A stretch of 64,000 bases of DNA. It comes from Chimonanthus salicifolius. Its lineage: Eukaryota; Streptophyta; Magnoliopsida; Laurales; Calycanthaceae. The notes beneath the pieces are model-generated. The model did no database searches and had not been told where the DNA came from. It saw only the letters and a program-made list of their open reading frames with translations. The translations under genes and the position numbers were made by a program. This document shows, piece after piece, positions 47,694-59,855 of the stretch (position 1 is the first letter of the stretch; each line of letters starts with the position of its first letter). Where the stretch lies: positions 27,696,869-27,760,868 of the forward strand of contig CM023533.1 of the NCBI GenBank assembly GCA_013350335.1. The letters are read 5' to 3'.

Positions 47694-48321
47694 GGTACAG
47701 AAGAAATTCAATAAGGTATAAAACGTGAACTAATCTAATAGTGAATGTAAATTGGAATTGAGATAAATCAATGTAAGAGTCAATGAGCGTAAGTGGGGAA
47801 GAGCATAAATGTGACTGAAAAAAATGTACTCAGGGCCATCTCCCTTTCAGCAAATCTCGGTACCTTTGCTGCCTTGCTCACTGCTCCTTAAGCCCTATTG
47901 CCTCACTTTCTCATGCTGTTTTTTTTTTTAACTCATTATAGCTTCAAGAAAAGAAACAATTCTCTTCTTTTTTTTTTAACTCATTATAGACTCATGCATT
48001 ATTTCTGATGAGGGTAACACTGATTTAGAGATGACAAGGTGTAGTAAAATGAAACAGATGAAGGGAAAGCCCACTACCTCCAAATGATCAATAAAATACC
48101 AAACGTAAACAACATTTCATGAGAAGTTTATTCTTATTATCATTAGAGAATAAAAGAATGTCAGAATTTATCATTTCAGTTATGTAGGAAAATAATGAGT
48201 CTCTTCCTTTGGGAAGTTCAGAGTAAGAGAAGAGTGTCCACCAATTTATTTCCCTTGGACAAAGAAATGAGCTTACAACATTCCAACAATTCTCTACAGC
48301 CTCTAGTGATGTTAACTTAGC
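47694..48321. other. Intergenic and probable 3' UTR of the minus-strand gene
   Basis: No gene seen. A short direct repeat, TTTTTTTTTAACTCATTATAG, occurs at about 47920 and 47968. Confidence 0.4.
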
Positions 48322-51300
48322 TCACCATTTGACTTTCTTGCGTTTGATGATGAAATCATCATCGTCATCACTGTAGTCGATTCTTTTCTTGGGCTGAAGG
48401 TTACCATTTTTTGAGGACTGCTGTTTCTGTGAACTGTCTGGTTTCTGTATATTAGGAGATTTTATGGGAGTACCCATCCTTAGCTGTTGCTGTCTCTTTT
48501 GTTTTCTCTCGTATGCTTTCTTTGCTCTTTCGGATGACAACAAACCATGTTCCATCATCCTGCATACAGGAAAAAAGGATCCTCATAAATGCAAGTAAAT
48601 ACTTCCAGCAAATACTATACGGATGAGAAATATGGGCAACATATGAACATGCCCAATCACTAAATCAGAAATTGGATTCGTTATCCATGATGGAATGGAT
48701 TTGTATCCTTACAACATAGCATTTTAAGTGTTATATTTTCTCACACTTCTATCTAGAAAAGGCTACTAGTCCATACTAAGCAAAATCTGGACACACCCAA
48801 ATCCATACTTGACTGGCAGAAACATAATGAGTATAATCATAAAAATGTTTTATTCTTGCTATCTAATACTGTGTTGGACAAGGAGACACCTCAGTTGTTC
48901 TTATATTTAACTTTTGCTCACATATACATTCTCTATACTAACAAAATAGAGAAGAAAATCGCCTAGGATGGAGCCCACAATTTTTTGTATACATAAATAC
49001 ACCATATTCCATACATGTTGCTATAGGTGGGTCCCATCATCAGCATGTCATCATCAGGCCACATAGTGAACACATCTCCATGGGCAGGTCCCAACAAACA
49101 CACCACCATGTATGGCACCCATTAAAAACCTGGGCAGGTCACAACACACATACCTCCATGTGGCACACATGATAAAAAGTTTGGTTGGTGGGTCCCACCT
49201 CGTAAATGTCTTCATGATATGGGTTTCATAATACACATACCTCCATGGATTGATGCCACCTCACACATACATGCATCTCCTGGATGGAGCCCACTATTTA
49301 GGTTAAGGTTAACCACAAACATCTTCATGGCTAGGTCAGACCATCATCAGGCTCCACCATGCATAGGTTCATCCATACACAAATCTCAATGGGTTAGTCC
49401 CACCTTACAACATTTTCACAAGTGGAAACTATGTTTTTTTGAGCGGCTCACAAGTGGAAACTATTGAAACAACTTGAAATCATCTCTTGATCAAGAATGG
49501 AGTGAATGAATCAAATGGAGAAAATAGTCTTCGTTTAGCATATCCATTCTTTCAAAAAATTCTCCCTGCTAGCTCACTGTAAAGAGTGGGATGAGAATCA
49601 GATAACCACCACTTTTCCCATATCTTTCATTCAATTCAACTATAGTATCAATAAGTTGTATGTCCTCAAGCCAGGGAAATGAATAGATGGTGTACCCAAA
49701 ACACAAGTACATTGTACTTCAACCTATCCAAAAATAGTATCAAATCCTAACAAACAATCATGCCTAACATAAAGACAATTATAATCTTGACAAGTACCCC
49801 TCCCTCTCTTCAACCCCCACCCAACCCCACTAGGAATTCGATCACCAAGATCTCGAGTATATGGTCAATGCACAACAGAAGAGGTGGTAGGCTGATAGTA
49901 ACAATGCAACAACCACTGATTGACAAAATACTCAGGTTGGCAAGTAACATAAAATTGGTATTCTATTAGAAGATCATCATCATCGGCATTGGCCTTCTTC
50001 CCATCTATCTAGGGTTGGCTACTCAAAGGCTTGAACCACAATTTGGATTAGATCCGGCAGTGACTTGGCTGACACACAAATTTGAAGACAAGGTAACAGA
50101 TTTGGATTATGCAAAAATCAAACCAGGGGTTTAAAATTCGGTATCGGCCGATATTTTTCTCTCTCCTCTTTTTTTTTTTTTTTTTTTAAAAAAACGGCCG
50201 ATATCGGCCAATATAATACAGCCGAGATATCGGCATATCGGTCAAATATCGGCTGATACGAATCATATCGTATCGGCCGATATTTGTACCCCTGTATCAA
50301 ACATGTGCTTTTATTAACTCAAGTTCATATCTCTTGATGGATGATCTGGCATGGTAGATTAAAAAAGGTTTTCCAACCTAAAGGCAGATGACTGAAGAAA
50401 CCTTTCTATTTATCACATGAAAGAGTGACAGAAGAAAATATAAAATAAAATAACATACAACAATGAAGCAGGATACACTTTACATCTATGCAACGTGTAA
50501 TGACCTGCAAAAACCTAAAGAACAATCCAATCCAAACCAAATTAAAAAAGGGAAAAAGAAACAATATCCATCAACCCATGTTTGGCTAGGAGATGGGCCA
50601 AAGCATTTGCCAATCTCCTCACATGGCATAAAGATACTTCCATTAATTTGGAAAAATCTTTCACCTCTCATGTGAACAGTAGCCACCATGGAGATCTTCT
50701 TTTTCTAGATGCATATGTAATTGCATTTAAGTAGTCTCCTACTACGATTAACCTCTCCCCTAAAAACTTTCCTTTAAAATCGACAATGCCTCTCATGTTG
50801 ACCTTACCTCTGCCTCACTATATTCCTTTTCTCCTATCAAAACCAAAAAGAAAATGAGCAACCCCCCTGACCATCATGTAAGATTCCACCCCACCCCATC
50901 GGTCCTAGTTTTCCCCTATCCGCCATCCACATTAAATTTGAGACAAACCTTGGCAGCTTTTCCATTTCTCTTTAATAATCTTGTCACTCTGCCCCACCCC
51001 AACCTCACATTAGCCAAGTCAGACACTACGTTGCTGACTTCCCTTTTCCTTCAAACATCCTGCTCTCTTTTATTTTGGGACACCTCAATGCCTTAAAGGA
51101 AGAATTTGTACTTCTAGACATCAAAAATGGGTTATATATCCAAGATATATATTAAACACATTTCAAGGTAGAACAAATCAAATACTATCGTTTGCAAAAG
51201 AGAACATCATCAACAAATATAAAAAGAAAAATTTTAACCCATAGTTGTCTTCCACTAAATAGCAAATTATCCACAATTGGTAGGTTTTTTTTTTTTTTTA

Positions 51301-54300
51301 GCGGTAACAAGAGAAATATATTAAAGAAAAAAAATCCAGTACAAGAGAAAGGGAGGGTCTAAAAGCTAGACTCCCACCAAAACAAGAAAGTACAAATGAA
51401 AAGAGAAAGGAGAAACAAAGTAAGAAAATCAGATAGTAAAGACGAGAAAAATCTCCGAGAAGACATAATTGGTAGTTAATACAGAATTTCTCAAACACGC
51501 TCAGGTAGCTTGAAGTCCACAGGGATCATGTTGAAGGTAACAAATAAGTAATGAGGCAGACATATCAAGACTAGAGGACATATATGTACCATTAGCCCAT
51601 TACCATGATGTCTCAAAAAAAAAACAATATTCTTCACATGCATGTGGAAAGTTGGCTACGATCAACTAGCAGCCGTGGCATTGTGGCAAAGAAGGTAGAA
51701 ACTGCAGATATCTTTGGAACAGAAGAAAATGTCTTATTATAGACAACAATAAACCACAATTTTAATGTCACCATTTTCTGACTCTGATGTCATCTCAGCA
51801 CCTTGGTGCATCCATTTGATGCAACACTAGGTGGACAACTCTCATGCCCCCTATTTGCACCCCAAGTTGTACCCATAATGGTGAGGAAAATAATGGTTAG
51901 GTGAGAGCTATACTCAACAAGGATAAGATCTATGTGACAAAGACACTTCCAAATGTGTGACATACCCGTGTGGACACTTGTAGACAGGTCGTCCATTCTT
52001 CATGAACTATTTTAGTGTTTTTTAACATTTATTTCTAAGGTGACTAAAATATTACAACATATCCTCCCCCTTAAAACTAGCATATTATTATCCATTGGTG
52101 TTATTTTCACATATTATATTCATTTAAAATAAACTTTGATTTAATTTTATTTAAATATGATGCCGTGTCCCCATGTCCTATGTTATTGGAATCATTGTGT
52201 CCGACACCTCGTACCCAAGTTGGACACCGACACTCCTACCCATACTCAAGCAACCTAGGATAAGATATTAGAAGAGTCTTCAGCAGGGCAGGAATTGATT
52301 CAGTAGCATCTTGAATAAAGGTAGGGTACAGAACATCTTTCAAGTTCTTTTTTTGATAGACAAGCCCACACAGTAAAATGTCAGGTGGAGGCAGCAAAGA
52401 GAAGGATATGTGGGTAAGAAGGAAACTGGCTGTTGAGAAGGCACTATGTATGAAAAAATATCAATGAGAAGAAAATCTGTGAAACACCTAGATGATCATT
52501 CTGAAAGTTTTGCACTCTGATGGGGAAGTAGAAACTATAACAAACCATGTGGTGTAAAGGTGCATTGCAGTGCCGGTACAATACCATATCTCATGATCCC
52601 TTTTCACAGACAGGCAGGTCTAAGCTTTGTCCTATAAAAAAATTAGATCATTTATGCTATAGATTTTAGCACCCAGTCAAACCATCAAATTTCTTCTGAA
52701 TTTGCATCAATTTCTATTGAACAAGATTTTTTGTATTCAGTATTTAAAGAATAATGAAACTCTGACTACAAGGACGACTTTTGCCACTTCATACAAATTC
52801 AGATAAAATTTACCCATTTCCTCCTATTCTTTCTATACTTACATGGTTCAAAAAGCAGATGATGCTTTAAAATGCTGGGATCATTTGTGTTTGTTTCTAA
52901 AACCTTATTCACTTCATCAACTTTTCTTAGGTAATACTCTTCACACAATAAATAAGTAAATAAATATTGGGTGATGCCAGAACTAGTTCATCTCATCCAC
53001 CTTTCATAGAATTGGGGCATGCAACCAGTAAATAAAATAAAATTAATTGTTCAAAGTCAGAGTTGGAGAGAACATCTTTGAGCTTTTGCTTCTGATTCTG
53101 GCATATGATGCCCAAACACTTCAAAGTAGGTAATGTGTTTGTGCTGTGTCATGTTGGATAGTTCATTTTTATGTGCAAAACCTGTGTCGTCAGATCCATG
53201 CTGTATCAGGCACCATAAATTCTACCGCTCAACTCTGACACTAGGCAGGATACTACTTGCCATTATATGTTACCAAACAACCCAAGTGGTCATCTGGATA
53301 AAGAAGGAACTTGTTACTTTAAGCCTTCTTGCAGCAGTCCTTAAATTTATCCTTGCTGTGACAAAGTTGGTGAACTATGTTCATATCAAACCACTAAAGG
53401 GAACAGCAGTAGAGAGACTTCCAATCACGGAAAATATGCTCAAGTGGACTGACTTCTCTCACAAATCTTGTGACATGAACACATGGCTAGGACTTAGAGC
53501 ACTTCCAAGGTAAAACTACAACATAGAAGAATGCCAGTAGAGAAACTTCCGATCATGGAAAATATGCTCATCAGCCCACTTCTCTAACAAATCTTGCAGT
53601 ATCAACATGTGGCTAAAACTCAGAGCACTTCCTAGGTAAAACTATAACATAGAAATAAGGTTGCTTTTCTTTCCATGGGATAATAACCTAATATAAAGAT
53701 CATCCACTTAACAGCTCAAGTCATATTTAACATTTTTATGCCAGCAGGTAGGAATCCTGTTCTTCATTTCATGTAGGTGATCTACATGGTTGCATGTAAG
53801 ATAAGCTGCATTTGCAGGGTGTCAGTTCATAATTGCATCCTCTCTTAGGATCTAATTACAATTTTTCACTCTTACAAATACTATACTTTGTGAATGAAGG
53901 TTTAGAGACTATGGTATCTTTTAATTTGACACAGTTTGGTGCAAAAAGTGGACTTTTCCATGACCCTCATTGAAGGTCAACTCTACTGCTCCTCAGCCTT
54001 ATGGATGACTAGAGATCACCATGACTTCAACAAATTCCCAAGACCATGGCTTTGTTGTAAGCATTGGAGGTTGTCACAACTTTCCACACCCTGACATCCA
54101 TAGAGTAGACAGATGATCATAGAAAGGATACCTTTTACTCACACTAATGGTGCCTCTGTTGCCATTGTACCCATGATTCATCTCTAATTTGTAAAGGTTG
54201 TAGACTTGAATCTTTCTGGAAGAACTCTAGATATATGGAACACCCATGTTATCAATGCCATTAATCTTCAGAAAGATGGTAGTTTGGGACCAATGGCCAA

Positions 54301-57252
54301 GTTATACTGGCCTATGTCAAACCCTAAATAAGTGTCCACTTATGCCAAAACTAAGATTATTTGGCAACAATATGGTCATGACATGTAGTTCAATTGAACT
54401 GGTGTTGATGAAAGGGAAGAATATCATTTGGTTTGTTAGACGAATCAGGAGATAGTATCTCATGATAGACATAATAGACATAAAGCCCCTTGTGAAACTA
54501 ATCTGACACCATTTTACAAATTCAAGAGGAACTATTTACGTTATGCTATTTCTACAGCAAAATTACAGAATGCAAACTAATATTGGGAAAATAATCACAG
54601 AAATTTCTCTAATTGTTCCAAGCCGGTGAACATTGTAAGAAAGATGATGCACAATATACTGAAAGGGACGCCATAATTGGCTAGCAATTGGGAGACCCAT
54701 TGTTTTGTAAAAAGAAACACCATCCCTGATTTTTCACCATTCAAAAGATGACAATTTTACAAGGGGATTTTTCACCATTCAAAAGGTGATAGTCATGCAA
54801 CAAATGAGGGTTGGTGTCCCTTACATAAAAAGTATGGGTATTCCAATCACAAATCTTCTTTTTTATTATTTTATTTTACTTTATTTTTGAGAATTAATGA
54901 CTTCTATTGAGAGAGAAACCAAAACAAATAAACCAGAGCCAGGATCCACCAAGGCAATGGAAAGAAAATGCTAAAAGCAAATAATTAATTTAACAGTAAA
55001 GAATTACAAACAAAAATATATGTCCCAAACTCCAAATCACTGACCTTCCTCAATAAACATTAGCTATTTGACTAGAAATCTATAAGAAGAAATTGGTACT
55101 CCATATAATAATAGAAAGAAGTAGAATTATAAATATATTAATACACATGCTGGCATTATGAGGATTGTCTCACCATAGCCAAGATGTGTTCGTGATCTCA
55201 TTCATCAATACACAACACATACAGATGAAGTCACAAAACAAAATTTTCTGCTTCATGTGAAGAGATATGTTCATTCATGTTAAACTTTATAACATGGGTA
55301 TCCTTACATTGGAGATGAGACTAATCCCACAGATACACGAAACCACCTACAAGCCTCGTGTATCAACTAAGATCGGGAGGAATCGAAACCAAGAATCATA
55401 AATGCATAAATGCATATACAGGGCATTATGATATTTTGCCTCACCATATTGTGATGTGCTCTGATCTCATGTATTTATACAAAATGCATACCGCTAAAAT
55501 CACAAAAGGGATTTTCTGCTTCACATACAATGCCAGAGGCCTGGTTCATTCATCTCAAGTTAGGGTTTTCCCCTTCCTAGAAGAGGCAGTTCCAACTCTT
55601 AAGGCCATCTAAGGAGGAGTTCGGCCAACCACCACCACTTCATGACATTGATCAACTCCATCACGTGAGTGCACAAGACTACTCAACATACATGTTCAAG
55701 TTTTTCCTAAGTGTTGGCTTAACAAGCAATCACTCCTTCCCAAATATTGGTGATCACCCAATTTCCAATGTTCTTTTAATTGATAAAGAAGAATCCATAG
55801 ACCCTCACCTCTCCCCCAGTACAAGGGCATTGGGTAAAACTCCAGATGCGCGTAGCCCCTCGCAAGTCATGGGTACGGGTGACTACGAGACTCAAACTTG
55901 GAACCTCTGGTTCTTGAGCCAAAGTATGCCAATTGAGCAACCCCATGCGAGGTACCCAATTTCCAATGTTAGCAGAATACTGCAAACTCAGTTGAAAACA
56001 GCATTGTCAAAGTAGAAATAAATTCCCCCCAATCCTTTCTTCTTTCCCACATCCTCCAATGAGGCAAAAGAATAAATAAGAATGCAAAATGAATTCAGAA
56101 TTTAATCACAACGAACAGGTTTATCATAAAGAAACTAAAGAACATATAAATTCATGATTGAAATACAAAGAAAACCCACCAAAACTCAGCCATTTCACTA
56201 GAGGGGATCTGTTTTGACAATGATTCATAGAATATCCTCAATGGTTCTCTCTGCAAAAAGAAGACAAAATAAATCAGAAATCAATGTGGTCAGCCAAACA
56301 AAATCTTTCCAAACAAGAAATATAGAAGAAAAGGGCAGGTACCTCTTCAGGCGGATCGTATTTCTGACCAGGCAGTGTGTAAACCTTCTTCTGTGCTTTT
56401 GTCTTAACAGTAGTGGTTTTGGTGATGGTCTTTGATGAACTGGATGTTCTGTCTTTCACCTTCACTCCGACAAATGGACACAAATCATTCAAATCATACA
56501 TGTAAAGCTTACATTTTTTGTTGATCTGCACTTTTCTTCTTCCCCACACTTAACTTGAAGATAAGTGTACATGGATCTATGAATCAAATAAGACGTAACG
56601 AGAAATACAGGCGGACAAAAATGAGAATCACCCAAATCTATCGACAAGCATAACTTGAAACCTCATAAGCAAAATCTAAAAAATAAAACAAGTAAAGACA
56701 GATAATCCAAAAAGAAAAAACAAAGAAATCAAATTGCAGTTCTAGAAACTCCGAAACAATAAAACCAAAGAATTTCTTTTTTCAAACAATAAATCCATGA
56801 GAACATTAAAAAAAAATAGAATCCCCAGCTGGATATCTTAAAACTGCAAGAAAGGAATAAAATCAAATAGCGAAATACAAAATTGAGCAAAGTCCCATGT
56901 GGCAATCTCTTTAAATATCAGAAAGGCAATCAAACCCAAAATCAAAAACAGAAAATTCAAAGAAAAATTCACAGATAGGCATCTCTACAGCCGAAAACAA
57001 TCAAATCCAAAATAAGCAAACAACTAAATAGAATTTTTTTCTTGAGAATGAGATGGGTACCTCCGATTTAGTAACAGTACCTACAGATTTATTTTTGGAA
57101 TCAACAATCTTCTTAATGGAAGTAGTGGTAGTAGTAGAATCTAGTGTTTTCTTCTTGTTGGTTGGAGACAAAAGTCCCTTCCCTTTGGAAGAGGGCGAAC
57201 CCTCTCTGGGTTTCACCAGCTTGAGAGAATTCACCTTCGTTTCCATTGTCAT
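48322..57252 (-). CDS. Four-exon gene for a small basic conserved plant protein, function unknown
   Basis: Exons on the minus strand: 57252-57061, 56525-56343, 56250-56180 and 48559-48322, all with GT donors and AG acceptors, joining to 227 residues. The translation runs MTMETKVNSLKLVKPREG ... SVGTVTKSE, INKKCKLYMYDLNDLCPFVG ... VYTLPGQKYDPPEE, REPLRIFYESLSKQIPSSEM AEFW, MMEHGLLSSERAKKAYERKQ ... SDDDDDFIIKRKKVKW. A Ser/Thr/Lys-rich N-terminal half, a compact middle (about 110-160) and a basic tail with an acidic DDDDD patch suggest a nuclear protein. Remembered plant homologues share YTLPGQKYDPPEE and MMEHGLLS but I know no function or name. METK, two codons on, could be the real start. The last intron is about 7.6 kb. 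Confidence 0.85.
48970..49420. repeat. Degenerate GGTGGGTCCCACC / CATCTCCATGG repeats
   Basis: About eight loosely periodic repeats (roughly 45-60 bases) of the form CACACATACCTCCATG...GGTGGGTCCCACC. Strongly diverged, an old satellite-like block. Confidence 0.55.
50124..50294. mobile_element. hAT-like element, ATATCGGCCGATAT family, copy E
   Basis: A 171-bp element inside an intron. Ends CAGGGGTTTAAAATTCGG and (complemented) CAGGGGTACAAATATCGG, with ATCGGCCGATAT next to both. Flanks AATCAAAC (50116-50123) and TATCAAAC (50295-50302) match at 7 of 8 bases. Confidence 0.8.
53407..53654. repeat. Two-copy tandem repeat, 128-bp unit
   Basis: CAGTAGAGAGACTTCCAATC ... GGTAAAACTACAACATAGAA at 53407-53534 is repeated at 53535-53654 with about 15 percent divergence. 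Part of the open frame at 53133-53513 lies in it. Confidence 0.8.
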
Positions 57253-57566
57253 CTTCTCGTGGAACTGCCAACAATTCTCCTCATTCACATCATTGCTCAC
57301 AAACTCTTATCTCTGTTTGGGGCGTGAAAATTGAGGTAAAAAGTAAGAAGTAAACTAGTTTTCAGCTTTTACTGAGAAGATTGAGGTTAGAGGTCGGAGA
57401 AAAGCTAACTCGACAACGTAAGAACTTTCGCAACGCCATAGACGAATTTACAAGTTTTCACACCGACTTACATGTGGTAATTGTGGGACCCACCGACCTG
57501 AAAAAGGCCAAAGGGTGAGTTAGTATTAAATTTATGATTTTTTTTTTGAAGAGTTAAAATTATGAA
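57253..57566. other. 5' flank of the minus-strand gene, probable promoter region
   Basis: No coding sequence beyond the GTG-started extension of exon 1. No distinct TATA box recognised on the minus strand. Confidence 0.35.
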
Positions 57567-57835
57567 GGGATTTTCAATATAATAGCTCTCAGTAACTTCA
57601 ACACATGCAAATATTATTATAATTTATTATTACAATGCTAATCTTTTTAAATTAAAAGATTCTAGAAACAATTAAAAATCACGTCGAACCTCTACTTTTC
57701 TCCCATAAACAGCAAAGAAACACTTGCAATCTCTCTCAGGCATTTCAGCAAACACCTCAACTACCCATCAGCTGTAAAACCCATTCCGCTTCCTTCACAT
57801 GTTCCTCCTATTCTTCTCACTCCTTTTCCCAGTCT
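57567..57835 (+). pseudogene. Truncated 5' duplicate of the membrane methyltransferase gene
   Basis: 57570-57685 matches 59603-59765 (AGCTCTCAGTAACTTCAACA, CAATGCTAA, ATCACGTCG) and 57700-57835 matches 59932-60070 (GCATTTCAGCAAACACCTCA, CACATGTTCCTCCTATTCTT). A ~165-base deletion removes the start codon and the first transit-peptide codons, an AT-rich piece of the upstream part is also absent, and similarity ends in the middle of the coding region. It cannot encode the protein. Confidence 0.8.
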
Positions 57836-59595
57836 CCAATCTTGCTCAGTTTTGCTTAGCTATTTTGGACACTGCAATCAGCTCAAGAATGCAAACAACC
57901 AGATTTACACACATAAATTAAAAAAAAAAGTGCAAGTTTTTTTTCTATTTTTTTTCTTCAACCTAACCTCTATTTAAAGAGAGGCTAGACTTCCATGTAT
58001 GGCAGCGAAATTTGATAAATTAAATTTGTGTTTGGATTGAGTTCAAAGTGAAAGAAGTGTCTCTTTATACAAGTAAGTTTTTTGTGAATTGTAGTTCAGT
58101 TTATGTTGAATTATTTCAATTTTCTTAAACAAAATTTTTCTGTTTGATTTTTTTTAGATCTGAAATCAGTGTTCCAGATTTCAAGTTCTAATGAATTTAA
58201 TTATGTGATTAACGGTTGAATCGTGTGATTTGATATTAGCCAATTCCGGGATTTAAAACAGCTTTTATTTGTTGAATTTTCTGAACAAATGTTTACTTCA
58301 GGTAGTGAGATTTGAAATATTGAATTCAGTTCGGACAATTTTGTGATTAACCTTTAATATCGAATTATTTTTATTCTAGCAGATAGTAAATGCATAGAAA
58401 TTGTCTGCAATTGTTTTTTTTATCTATATTTTTCTGTTGTTGGCTGAAATTTACTGATGCCATTTAAATTTGAATTAATTTATTTCAGTTTGCAAATAAA
58501 GTTAATTCAGCGGAAATCGTTCTCAGCAAGCGTCCTTGTTTTTATTTTGAGGTACAAGATAACTTCTACACTTAAAGATTAAGTGGATGCATTTTTAACT
58601 TAAATTTGATCCGCACGTCAAGTTTGAAATCCTACTCCTTCAAGGACTTCTCTCATGCACTATAAATTATTACATTTTTCAACTTTTTTAGAATTTTACT
58701 AGGATAGAGAGCTAATTAGATGTCTCTTTTTAACATTTAATCCCCAAAAGTATACATTGATGTGATACTTTTGAATGTGTAAAAGAAATTTACTTTCTAT
58801 AAATGCATTAAGTTGGTAGGCCGTAAAACACAAAATAATCAAGAGCAGTCGTTCTTTGATTTTGATTTATTTGAATTGTCTAGCATTGTTATACGAGATA
58901 ATTTATAGTGTCACCAATCAGCAATTGTCATCTGTAATGATTTAAGGATAAATTAATCATTATAAAAAAAATAACAACTTGGACGAACTTGAATTAACCT
59001 TTTCACTTTTAAATTGATATATATATAATAAGTGTTCGAGCCCCCATGGCCTAGTGTACCTTAAGGGTAGAGTCTATTCGTGGGAGTTTTAAACTGCATA
59101 TCCTTCAATTTCCCACACGTAAAAAAAAAAAGTGTTGATTAGTGATACTACGAAATATCTAATGCTACGGCTTAGAAAATCTTTACCTATCTTTCTCTCT
59201 TAATCTTCCTTTCTTTTTCTCATTTCAAAATATATTCCTAATTTTTATTTAATTAATTTATTGTATGCAATTGTCGAATTCCCTTGTTTGATGCTCGTAT
59301 TTTATGTTTGTAATTTAAATTAATTACAATTTGATTTATGTGCGGTTTTGTGCTTTGAGAGTGAAATTTTTAGTTCTCTAATCAATTTTGATTTCCCATA
59401 TCAAATTATGTCAGATTTAGATTATTTTTTGTGATTAATTTCAATTTTTTTCTCTAACTTCAAATTCTTAAAGAGACAAAATTCTCTTTTTTTAGAATTA
59501 TAACATTTAGTTTTCTATAATTTTATTAAATAATTGAAACTTATCTTTTAGTTTGATAAGTTAGCCTACATCAATGAACGATGAATTACAAATAT
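57836..59595. other. Intergenic, no gene seen
   Basis: AT-rich sequence between the 5' fragment and the full methyltransferase gene; holds a SINE-like copy at 59031-59131. Confidence 0.4.
59031..59131 (+). mobile_element. SINE-like element, copy 4
   Basis: GTGTTCGAGCCCCCATGG (B-box-like), GTGTACCTTAAGGGTAGAGT and TGGGAGTTTTAAACTGC followed by a 12-base poly-A, matching the order in the other copies. Degraded and 5'-truncated. Confidence 0.45.
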
Positions 59596-59855
59596 ATCAA
59601 TAACATAGCTCTCAGTAACTTCAACATGTGCAAATATTATTATAATTTATATTATATATTTGAAATTAATGATGTCATAAAATTTATTTTTATATTTTAA
59701 TATTACAATGCTAAATCTTTTTTAAATTAAAAGAGTGAAGAAAGTAGAAACAATTTAAAATCACGTCGCCGTTCCTTGCGTCTCATATATGCCTCGTTTG
59801 GAATCTGTCGTCGTCTGCGGGAGACGGGAGGGTTGTGCAATCGTTCCTGAAGGAA

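Larger units (their letters stand above)
48560..56179. other. 7.6-kb third intron of the minus-strand gene
   Basis: Both splice sites are clear and in phase (TG|GT donor side, CTGTATGCAG|G acceptor side). The intron holds a degenerate repeat block (48970-49420), the hAT-like copy E (50124-50294), a 128-base tandem repeat (53407-53654) and unclassified sequence. Open frames in it, including the 126-codon one at 53133-53513, show no recognisable domain. Confidence 0.7.

Noticed and set aside
53133..53513. 126-codon open frame as a gene
   Set aside because: It lies in the long intron of the minus-strand gene, overlaps a tandem repeat and shows no recognisable domain.
57253..57300. Longer N-terminus for the four-exon gene
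   Set aside because: The extension begins with GTG and has no in-frame ATG before 57252.
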